From Capra hircus (Eukaryota; Chordata; Mammalia; Artiodactyla; Bovidae): a DNA stretch of 64,000 nucleotides. The translations under genes were made by a program, and so were the position numbers. Location of the stretch: assembly GCF_001704415.2 (NCBI RefSeq), contig NC_030822.1:50585345-50649344 (forward strand), written 5' to 3'. Under the pieces are notes generated by a model. It saw nothing but the letters and a program-made list of their open reading frames with translations, ran no database searches and was not told the DNA's origin. Below, piece by piece: positions 25,950-37,371 of the stretch (positions within the stretch are counted from its first letter, which is position 1; each line of letters opens with the position of its first letter).

Positions 25950-28900
25950 AGGGAACTAAGAACCCAAATGTACATTAAGATACCCAGCAGATAGATGTGT
26001 CAAAGAGAAAGCTTAGCTCTTGCACAAACAGACTTTAGCCTCGTGAACAATTTCACAAGGCATTTGCAAGGCAGGAAGAGCTACGCAAGTCTTTGGTACC
26101 AACAGCAACAGCAGAACCAGTAGACCTGGGAAGGTCTTCCCCAGGATGGAGCATCTCCAGCTTCCCCATCTCCCCATGGAGGATGGAGAGGGTCTCACCT
26201 TGACTTTTCCATAGCTTCCTTTGGGGATGAGAATCTTGTAGCCATTCACCTCCACCGAGAGCTCCTTCACCCAGGAGACGGCGGAGCCCCCCCGGTGCTC
26301 GTTCTTGGCCTCCACGCTGAAGAAGGGGAGGCTGGAAGTCTGCAAACACTGTCGGGCCAATAGGTAGGCACAGGAGCCTTGGAAGTGGAAGAGGAAGCCA
26401 TCGAAGGTGTGGTAGTGTGGCTCCCCGAACACCACACATGTGCTGGTCTCCACCGGGCTGCAGTAGAAGAACCTGCCTTTGGGCTCGCACACCTCGTAGG
26501 GGCTGCAGGAGGCATCCTGGCAGTAGATCTCATTGTTGAAATCCAGACAGCGGCACTTGATGGTGCAGTTCAGGTCATCCCAGAACACCTCCCCTCGCCG
26601 AAGGAACTGTCCTGGGGAGTAAGGACAGCAGAGCTAACATTTATTGAACATTTACCTTCTGTGCCAGGCATCAGGCTAAAAGCTTTACTTGCCTTATACC
26701 ATTTAACCCACAACAGAAACCCCTGTTAGATACCAAGTGCTGCCTTCTGTTGTCAAGTGAAGAAACTGAGGCTGAAGACTACTTAGACGATTCATCGCAA
26801 TCACTTAGCAACTCAATGGCGAAGCTGGGATTCCAAGCCAAATGTGTGTGAGTCCAGCCTAAGCTCTCGGCAACACTGTCTCCTCCACTGGTGAGCACAC
26901 TCCCATTCAAGGAAAGACACATTGTTTCACTCCACTGACATTAAGAGGAAGGGTATTCAGAAAGAAGGCCCCTCAGGTAACTGGGCAACACTCTTGCTCA
27001 TTTGCCGATGTGTTCTTTCATTCACTCATCCACTCATTCAACCAGCAGTTGCTGGGGCTCAGTATGAAACAGAGCAGAACGCTGTGGTCCTTGCCCCCAG
27101 TCCACCATGTCTGCTGCCTGCCTTTTGCCTGTGGAACACTGCAGTCAAAGAATGAGTTTAATCAGAGAAGTGAGAAATTGGAAACAAAGGAAAATGGTCA
27201 AAGGATACTAAGTAATAATAATGTAGTCATTAAGCATAAGCAGAGACCTTTAGTTCTTTCTCCAGGGCTATAGGTAATATTCTGAGTCCTATCCTGTGAG
27301 TTGTCTTATAGATACTAAAACAGCAAGTGGAAAAGTTAACTCCAGGATGACCAGATTGTACCAGGACATGAGTTGCGACAATTCCAAGAACTGACCACAA
27401 AGACATGGGACCAAATGGACCCTGGAACTGAAGATTTACTGTACCTAAAACAATCAAGGTGATGCTGGTCACTTGATGACCACTGATGACCAATCTGAAG
27501 ATGACTGTTAGGATGACTGTGCTGTTTCTACGTGTAACCGCCCCTCCCCTCCCCGCCCACAACCGACTCTGTCATTAAGAGCTCTCATCCCCTGCTTGTC
27601 GGCAGCAGGGAGGTGGGGTATCAACCTTTGGACAGATGTCCACCATCCTCCCCGCTCCCCCCAGTTGCTGGCATCTGAAATAAACCAAACTTTCCTTTCT
27701 ACCAACCTGGCCTGTCTATTGGCTTTCGAGCAGTGAGCAGCCAGACACACATATACACACCTTTTGGTAACAAGTAGGTGCCAGAAAAGAATCAGGAGTC
27801 AGACCCACAAAATTAAATCCCAGACTCCCTGGGAAGATGCTGGAAACGGCTGACCTCTGACTTGGCACCATTGTGGGCTCACAAATCCTGCAGACACTAC
27901 TTAAGCAGAACTCACACCTACATGAGTTACCATCTCCCCTCCGCTTTTTGCTCCATACTAGGTCGTGTACCTCTCTTTGCAACCCATGGACTGTAGCCCA
28001 CCAGGCTCCTCTGTCCATGGGATTTCCAAGACTAGAGTGGGTTGCCATTTCCTTCTCTAGAAGATCTTCCTGACCCTCCCTACGCCCTGTCTAAGTCTAG
28101 TCCTACTCACTGTTTATCCACTGGACAGAATTTCTTGACAAAATCTGAGTCAGGAGGAGAATGAGGTAGGAGGGGAATGGTTCTAAACAATGTGCCAATT
28201 TTTTTTTCTAGTTTTTTTTTTAAAAATTAATAAACTTTATTTTCAGAGCAGTTTTAAGTTCACAGAAAAATTGAGTGCAAAGTACTGAGAGTTTCCATAT
28301 ACTTCCTATCCTGACACAACTGGGAAGTGCTCATTGTTAAAACACTTACTTCTCTTTATTTGGAAGGTGATCAGTCTTTAAAACTATTTCCCTAAATGAA
28401 TGATTTCCCCCCACCCAAACCCTTGAAATCTGCGAGTTCTTCATAGCAACCCTCAGTGGGCATGGGAGCTGGGCTGGGGGGTCCTTGGTCAGGGGTCGGA
28501 TTCAAGAGAACCAAGCAGCAGTCACAAGTCTGCCACCCACTGCCAAGACCGCTGCCCTAACTTCCTCCTGTCTCAGTGCTCCACCCTGGAGAAAGTGGAC
28601 AAGACTATGTTCTCATCTCTGCCTCCTGGGGAACAGAGACGCTAGAAAAACCTGGCCCAGGTTGATAAGGTAGAAGCATCTGTACACTCAGAATGTCTGA
28701 AAAGGAAAACATCAAAGATGCAGTGTTAAGTGTAAACAATATCATAGGCCAGGAATAACCATAGCTTGAAGCTGTAGTTGGAAAAGATTTTTCAAATTTT
28801 TATAAAACTGAATACCTAGGGACTTCACTGGTGGGTCAATGGTTAAGAATCCATCTTCAAATGCAGGGGACACGGGTTCAACCCCTGGTTGGTGAACAAA

Positions 28901-31900
28901 GATCCCGCATGCTGCAGAGCAACTGAGCCCGTGCAGCTCAACTAGAGAGAAGGTCATAAAGTGCAATGAAAGATTCCACAATCTGCAACTGAGACCTGAC
29001 GCTGTCCAAAACAAATAGATAAATTAATTAATTAAAAAAAAAACCCAAATACCTAATGAAGAGCACAAGGCTGCCAGGTGAGCCGAGGCAGAGGGCAGGG
29101 CTGCCCGGGTGACAGTCCTTTCAGTATCTGCCCAACAGGAACAATTAGGTCTCAGCGGGCAGTTCTGTTTCATACCTGTTGAGAATAGGGCCCCCGAATG
29201 ACATAATAGAGGCATTCACACTCCCAGTAGGTCATATGCATCAGCCTTGAAAACAGGCCCTTCCAACCTCACTGTTCTTTGGCGCTAACCCAGGCTGCAT
29301 ATATTGTAACAGCCTCCACTCGGCATAATTTCCAGTTTCTGCTTTCTCAGCCTTCCAATAAATGAGGGGGAAATGCCTTTGAACAGAGGAGGTTTGGCCC
29401 AAAAGGTAGACTCTCTGAGATAATTTTGTTTGCAAAATGATGATATAATAAACCCGCTCTATGCAACACTTCCTCTGTTATCACCCAGGCCAAATCCCCA
29501 TCTCATTAGACTGATATATGTCCAGCGGCACATTAAAATGCACAGCCGTCTGTATAAGGAGATTGGATTTGTCCTGTAGATGAAACCCACAGCCATCACT
29601 CAGTGGGAGAAAGAATGAAGTCAAAGTGAAGACTTTGTGCATGGCTGGCATCTGGCCAACCCCACAGCTCTGTGAGTCTGTAGCTTTCCATTATCACAGC
29701 ACTTCACTCCTGGGACCCAAGGAGAGGCTGTCACCCGGCCCTTAGGTAGCAGGGCCACAGCCAGTCAGCTTGGTGACACTTGGACAAAGGGGAGAGGCTT
29801 TGGGGAGAGGCACTGGGGAGAGCCCAGGCCACAAAGGGGAGAGAGAGAATGGGGCAGTGGTTTGGTGTCTTTCACAGGCCTCAGATGAAGCCGTGTTTAC
29901 ACTGTGTAAGGGAGGAAATCACAGTCTTTGAAATCCTGGTGAGCTTTGGAGCTAGGTTCTTTTCTGTCCAGTTTAATACTGGCTTAGCTCTAAGCATTTA
30001 TTTGCTATTCAGAACATGGAGAACTTGACAGCGTCCACAGAGGCAAGGATGTCCAGGCAGGCCACCTTCGCCAACCACCTTCCCTCAGAGCAAAGGCAGA
30101 GGTCTGATAAGTGTGATTGCAGCACAAGGGAGGGGGGCAGAGGGTGTGGGCATTCCAGGCCAGGAGAAGACGAGAGTGCGAGTGCAGCTCACTCAGTCGT
30201 GTCTGACTCTTTGCGACCCCACGGACTATATAGCTCCTGGATTCTCCAGGCCAGAATCCTGGAGTGGGTAGCTGTTCCCTTCTCCAGGGGAACCTACCAA
30301 CCCAGGGATCGAACCAAGGTCTCCCGCATTGCAGGAGAATTCTTTATCATCAGAGCTACAGGGAAGCCCAAGAACACTGGAGTGGGTAGCCTATCCCTTC
30401 TCCAGTGGATCTTCCCGACCCAGGAACTGAACTGGGGTCTCTTGGGAAATAGATGGGGAAACAGTGGAAAACAGTGTCAGGCTTTATTTTTGGGGGCTCC
30501 AAAATCACTGCAGATGGTGACTGCAGCCATGAAATTAAAAGACGCTTACTCCTTGGAAGAAAAGTTATGACCAACCTAGATAGCATGTTCAAAAGCAGAG
30601 ACATTACTTTGCCGACTAAGGTCCATCTAGTCAAGGCTATGGTTTTTCCAGTACTCATGTATGGATGTGAGAGTTGGACTGTGAAGAAGGCTGAGTGCTG
30701 AAGAATTGATGATTTTGAACTGTGGTGTTGGAGAAGACTCTTGAGAGTTCCTTTGACTGTAAGGAGATCCAACCAATCCATTCTGAAGGAGACCAACCCT
30801 GGGAATTCTTTAGAAGGAATGATGCTAAAGCTGAAGCTTCAGTACTTTGGCCACCTCATGCGAAGAGTTGACTCATTGGAAAAGACTCTGATGCTGGGAA
30901 GGATTAGTGGCAGGAGGAGAAGGGGACGACAGAGGGTGAGATGGCTGGATGGCATCACTGACTCGATGGACGTGAGTCTGAGTGAACTCCGGGAGATGGT
31001 GATGGACAGGGAGGCCTGGAGTCCTGCGATTCATGGGGTCACAAAGAATCGGACACGACTGAGCGAAAGAACTGAACTGAACTGAACTGAGTGGTTGGAT
31101 GGCTGAATGGATGGATGGGTAGTTGGGTGGATAGGTGAGTGGGTGAGTGGATGGGTAGAGAGATGGATGGCTGATTTACTAATTCTGGTTGCTATAGCCT
31201 CCACTTCTAGAAGCAGAAATATGAACAGAAATCCTGTTTTCTGAATACTTTTAGACATATAAGAAGCAGGAATCTATAAACCAGGATGTTCCTGTGAGAG
31301 TCCCGGGCTGTTTTGCACATCCAAAGAGGTTTTGATACTTCAGAGAAGGCTCCAAACTTCGGATGCCAATGTAAAGGAAACCCACCGAGGTTCACTTATA
31401 GCTTGTTCACACAGATGTAAAGCCAGCTTTGATTCTCCCTAAAATCCTGCATGTTTTGCCACTGCTTCGAGGATTTTAGGAGAAGCTACCCTAAAGACTA
31501 TGACATTTCCCCCCCTTTGTTTCTAATCATACTAGGAAGCACTGATTTACTTTCGTAGAGACTTGGCGATGCTTCAAGTTCGCCCACTCCCGTGGATCTA
31601 CAAAGTGCAGATGGCAGAGCAGGAGTAAAAACAAGACAGAAAATTTAAAGGGGGAAATGGCAACAATGACAACAACAAAAATAATGTTAAACAGGAGGGC
31701 TCCCTTCTGTCCCTCTGGCTGAGAAATCATTCAAGAGCCTCATGCACTTTGCAGTAGTTCCCAATGGGGAGCTGTGTTCACACCCCAGGCAAGGACTTCA
31801 GAAATCGCAGTATGGCCAATGCAGGCTTCAGCTCCTGGAGGGATGAATGTGCATGCTAAAATTACCTTGATCTCCATTATCTAGCCGAGCAGTGTCAAAA

Positions 31901-34900
31901 GAGTAAGGTATCAGCAATGAGTCCGCCCCTGTGGCTTAAAAGCCTGCCTGTCAGTCTAAACTAAACAAACCCTGCTCTGCCTCAGAGAAGAGGAAATGCC
32001 TTTACCTCTAGAGGTGCAGCCATTGGCTGGGTCAATTTCCTTCCCGTCAACTTTAAATGCCCAGCGACCTGGCACATTGACGTTTGTTGTCTCTTGGATG
32101 TTCACAATATCAGGAGTTCTTGACCCCGGCAGGCTGAAGAAATTGGTGAGGTTTCCACCATTAAATCCTGCCTAGAGCACATAAGAAAGAGCAGACTTTT
32201 GAGCATACACACCATTCCCATTTTGTTTACTTGTCCAATGCCTTATTCTCAGAGCCCAGCACAACCTGAAATCAAGAGACAAACTTTTAATTTTTCCTGG
32301 AGCCCCTGGGGCCACCGTTCCAGGTGAGAAAGGCCCACTAGCTCATGGCACACCTGGATCAAGGTAGCAAAGATAGGCGAGACTAGTCCCTCGGTCCACT
32401 CGCTGGACCAGACGTGCTTCTCCAATTCAAAACAAGATCCTTCCTGGGGATGCTGAGAGTGTAGGCAGAGAGTGCAGTGCTTCAGAAACACACAGGAGAA
32501 TGACCCGGAGTACCACCTACCTGGGCCATCACGCCCCCAAGGCCCGTCAGGGGATCGCCACCACTCGCGGTCCCAGTGGTCCAGTTGATCTCGTAATAAT
32601 TGAAGAGCGTGAAGGTGTAGGAGCCATCAGATACCAGGACGGCCTGGAAGGTATTCACCTACAGGATGAGAACGGGTGGGTGCATTGACTCGCATTCCCC
32701 ATCATCTCCCCAGTAGTAGCTTCCTCTACCCTGCCCTTCCCCCACCACCAAGCTGCCAGAGCTGCTCCCAGGCCACCTCTTGCTTTGCCTTCTCTCTGAA
32801 TATGTTCTCGCCTCCAGTGGGAAAAGCAAGTCATGTGGGGTTGTGCATCCAGAAGATAAATTGCCTGAGAATTACCTACAGGCTGACTCAGTGTCCCTCG
32901 TAACATCTCTGAATGGTACCAGAAGGGAAAGTCAGAGGCTGGCTCAGCGTGTGATAATCCTGAGTGCCTATAGATGGCAGCATGAGAATAAACTATAGGA
33001 AGCCGTCAGGTCGGGGAGAGGGCTGTGAGCACCTGTTCCCAGAAATGTGGAGGGGGTGGGGGGCGGGGTTGGGGGGGGCAGGGGGAACAGGGCACGCAAA
33101 TGCCCGTTGCTGTGACTCCAGTGGTGGCGAGGGCCCTGCTCTCTGGCTTCCTAGAAAACACGGCTAACCTTGGTGAGATGTCTTCCCCTCTCTTAGGTGA
33201 AGCTTGGAACGTGCTTTTAAAAAAGCCCGTTGTGGGGAGAAATTGCTCCTCTTACGGAGCATTCATGCATCACTTTATATCTGCAAAATTCTCTCCGTGC
33301 TCCCCTCCCATCTGTACCTCAATCAACGTTAAGATGGGCAATTTTGGGGGGGCCCATTCACATCTCAAAAGCTAAGAAAACTGAGGACTGGGACTTCCCT
33401 TGTGGTCCAGTGGCTAAGAATCCACCTTCCAAGGCAGGGGACCCGGGCGGGATCTAAGATCCCACATGTCGCAGGGCAACTAAGCCCTGGAGCTACAATT
33501 ACTGAGCCTGTGCATGCTGCAATGAAGACCCAGTGCAGCCAAAATAATTTTTTTTTAAAGAAGGAAAACTGAGGGCTAAAGGAAACAGATTGCTGGACAT
33601 GCCACAATGATCCAACAAAAAATAGGACTGGAGCCAGAGCTCCCAGTCTGATCCCTGAGTGTATTGTCATTACACACTATCTTAATTTTCAATTTTTAAG
33701 GACAGAGATGTTATACAAATTCAAACCAGCCCTGCAAACAGTTTCCAGAAAGAAGCTATAGCAGACTCTGTCCTTTACTCTTTTCCTTTGCTAATCCCTA
33801 CCCCTTGATGTGTGTTTTCAGGAAATTCAAGTAAAACTAGAGTTAAAAGGAGAGACTGCTTTGACCTTTCCTGTTCAAACCCAGCATTTTCCCAGCTGCC
33901 TGATACCATCCTGGTTAACATTCTGTCAGACGCAGAGGAACACCCACATCCTTATCCTGTGTAATCAAACTGGGCTAGAGGATCTTGGAAGCCCCAAATC
34001 TCCCATCCTAGACAGTCCCAGGAAGGGAGAGGAGGTGCAAGTAAAGAAAAGCCCTTTTTGTAACCAAGAACTTTCTCCTCAAGCTCTGCACTTGCCACAG
34101 CCGATGGCGTTTACGATAGAGCGGCCCAGGTATATGCCTCCTTCTCTGGCCTCACACAACAAGAGAGCAAAGTGGGACACAGAGGGGACCAAGCAGTCAG
34201 CCTCACAGCCTGACCTGTGGGGTCAGGTTCAAGAGACAGGCATAAAATCAAGGTCATGCAAGGACCAAAGCTAAACCCTCCTTCAGACCAGGATGCTCCT
34301 TCAGGATGTGAGTTCCTTTTGAAATGAATTCGGAAAGATCTTTGATCCAAGCAGGTCTTGAAAGCAACGCATGTCTGACCCCAGAAGTCAGCTCATAACC
34401 AACTAATCATCCTTAAGAACGTTCCAGAAGCTGGCTCACCCTCAGGCAACTTCTCACTTACTCTCACACATACCCCTCCCCCCAACACACACACATAGGT
34501 AATTCTACAACCTCAGTTTAAGAGTCCTCTGGATTTGTTTTTGTAAAATCATGTTTTCAATTCTTGAAAAGCCCTTTTGTGCTTTTTCGTGCCCGTGCTA
34601 AGTCACTCAGTCGTGTCCGACTCTTTGTGACCCCCCATGGACTGTAGCCCACCAGGCTCCTCTGTCCATGGGATTTTCCCGGCAAGAATGCTAGAGTGGG
34701 TTGACATTTCCTCCTCCAGGGGATCTTCCTGACCCAGGGACTGAACCTGCATCTCCTGCATTGGCAGGCAGACGCTTTACCACTGAGTCACCAGGGAAGC
34801 CCTATGATACTTCAGAGGACTTTTAATGCTACTTAGCGGGGGCAACAGAGGAAAGAGGTTAGGGTTCAGAGACAGCAGACTTGGTTTCCATCCTGCTCTG

Positions 34901-37324
34901 CCTCGTGTAAGGTTCAAGTCCCTTTTCTTGACCCTCGGGGAAGTTACTTAACCTCTCTGGGCCTGTTCCCTCACCTTTAAAGTGGAAGGCGAGCTTCCAC
35001 GGGTCAATGATTTGCAGAGACAGGGCTAAATGATTTGCAGACATAGTCTAATACAGCTCAGGGTTCATGGTCAGCCTCAATAAATATTAGTTTTCCTTCC
35101 TTAAAGTAAACAGGTTCCCATCCCCTTGACTTTCTATTGGACTTCTAAAAGATCTCTCATGCCCTATGTTTCATTGGCCTGTTGATATGCATTATTCTAA
35201 AGAAGCTGAGGCCTGGGATAAGGGTAAACAGGAGAGGGGGCAGATTTCAAAGACAAGGATGGATAGACACGCCTGCAGCTCTGGAGGATTTTTATCATCT
35301 TTCCCTCCCAGGAGCTCAAAGCACTTAGATGTTCCCTCATTCATCCTCATGGAAAGAGTCCTCACCTAGTCTAGAAATTTACTCCAAAGTACAAACCAGA
35401 AAGTATCTAAATTATCTTGCCATTTTTACTGCCAATGGAAAAATTTTTTTTTAAAGGTGGTCAGCATTTGATGGGCATTTTTTTTCTTCTTTTCCTCCCA
35501 CTGACACTAAAATTTATTGGTCGCTGGCATCCTGCATTCTAACACTGTAAGGTGTGAGACTTGAGGACATAAAACATCACCCGAGGAGTTGTTAGCAATC
35601 CATAACATGACAGAGGGAAATGTATGCTTCTTTAGAGGTTATTTCTAGCCAATGCATCCCTTGTTTAAACTTGTTTCTTTCTGTGGTCCAGGATATCTTA
35701 GTGATACAGTGCGTCTCGATGCTCCGGTCAGGAGGTGCAAAGAGACAGGGTGCTTACTGCCTGGCAGCTACAAACTGCAGACGCAGCCCTTTTTCACCTC
35801 TCTCTCTCTCTCTCTGTCTCCCCCCACCCCAACTCAGTAGTTTCTTTTCCACCCTTAAACAACTGACTCATCGCCAAGGAAATGGGAAAACAGATGGAAC
35901 TGGAAACAATCCTAAGAAAGCGAAGGGCAGATTTTTGAGTGTCTTTGCTTACTGGAAATTATACATCGAAGACCCATCTGCTACTTCAAAGATCTCCATT
36001 GCCAAAGTCACCCAAACAAATGGCAAGCTTTCCTGAAAACCCTGTTCTGTCCTTTTATATAGAAAGTTGATTATCTCTATAATAATGCCAGTGATCATCT
36101 TTCTTATTTGACTTTTATTTGATTGCTCATTTGGGATTTCTGAGCAGATGTTGAAACTTTATTCATGAAAACACTTTAACTGCCCACTCCAATTAGCATC
36201 AGAGATGAATAATTCTAGCCCCGGTCACAATTTTTTTTTAAAAAAAGGTCATAACATAATAAAATGAGCCAGATCATTTGGCCCAAAACTGGCACCCCAT
36301 TTTCCTTTTCCTATCAGGTTTTGCGAAAAAAGGGTAAAAAAAGGAAATTAGCTGATGGAGAGAGGCTTTTGTGCCTCTGGTAAGAGAAAGGGACCTTTGG
36401 TTTCCTAATTGTTCCCTAATCCTCAGAGGTCTCAGTGGCTCATTCACTCTCCTGCAAAACAGAAATGCTACACACTGCAAGAAAAGTGAGGGCTTCTTTT
36501 TAGACATTTGTGATGATTCTCGACAGAGATGACACAGCTTCTGAACTACTATTACAGCTGACCAGACTGGTTAGGTGTGATAGCTCCCTCGGTTTCCTAA
36601 AAAGTGAGTTGGCAAGACTCCTCAGTTAACTCAAGGAAACCGACATTCTTCAGCTCTAACAATTAGGCTCCGTCAGAGTAGTGAAGACGGGTAAGAGTTG
36701 AATCTCAGGATATGAGGTGGAAAATGGGAAACATGAATGATTACAGGCGTGGTGCTGCTCCCTCCGTAAAATGTGACTTCCTCCCAGGTCACAATGAAAA
36801 CCCAAGTGGCAGAGAAGGTTGCCATGTCTTTGAAGTACTTCCTGATGTCCTTGGTGGCTCTTTTCAAGATGACAGGGTCCATGGTCTCTCTGTAATATAT
36901 CTCGCCTCGAATCCCGTTGTGCACATCTGCCCAAAATGGAGCAATGAAGGCCCTCCCATCCGTCAGGGGAAAAGATTCAGGTGTGAACTGGCTCACGAGC
37001 ACGTTGAAGGAAACAACTCCGTTGTTATTGACCTACAAAGATAGGAGAGGTTTTGCACAGTGGATCTGAGACTGACAATTTCAGAGTCATAAACCAAAAC
37101 AGACGTTCACCTAATCATTTGAATGGAAACAACTTTTAAACCACTGAATTAGAACCTCCAGACAGCAGCTTCCATTGCTCAACTAGGAGGTTCGTTTGCT
37201 TCCAGACAAACTCATCAGTTTCCTTTCACTTTCAATTTGTAGTCAGCTTCATTTCTTAAATAATCAGCCTCATTTCCATGTTCTCTATCCTGTCTTTGTT
37301 TGCACTTATCAAACGATACTGGAT

Positions 37325-37371
<47 letters not shown>

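Larger units (their letters stand above)
20206..26198. other. TECTA intron between coding exons 6 and 7
   Basis: This 5993-nt intron holds two antisense Bov-tA-type SINEs (20498-20692, 22144-22350), L2-like and other old mammal-wide repeat sequence (20960-22140), a MIR (23690-23870) and a long GT microsatellite (25893-25948). The stretch 24300-25800 has no recognised repeat and could include conserved non-coding sequence, which only an alignment would show. Confidence 0.7.
26612..32005. other. TECTA intron between coding exons 5 and 6
   Basis: This 5394-nt intron holds a MIR-like segment (26630-26880), a candidate solo LTR (27330-27771), SINEs (27955-28078, 28815-29042, 30178-30440), an old L1 3' fragment (28200-28330), a BovB 3' end (30444-31090) and a GGAT/GTGA tetranucleotide tract (31090-31171). 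The segments 29050-30170 and 31180-32005 look unique and show no coding signal. Confidence 0.7.
32659..36744. other. TECTA intron between coding exons 3 and 4
   Basis: This 4086-nt intron contains a CHR-2-like SINE (33389-33560), a Bov-tA SINE (34590-34802), a MIR (34860-35100) and a short TC run (35795-35816). 35820-36744 is AT-rich with no recognised element. Confidence 0.7.
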
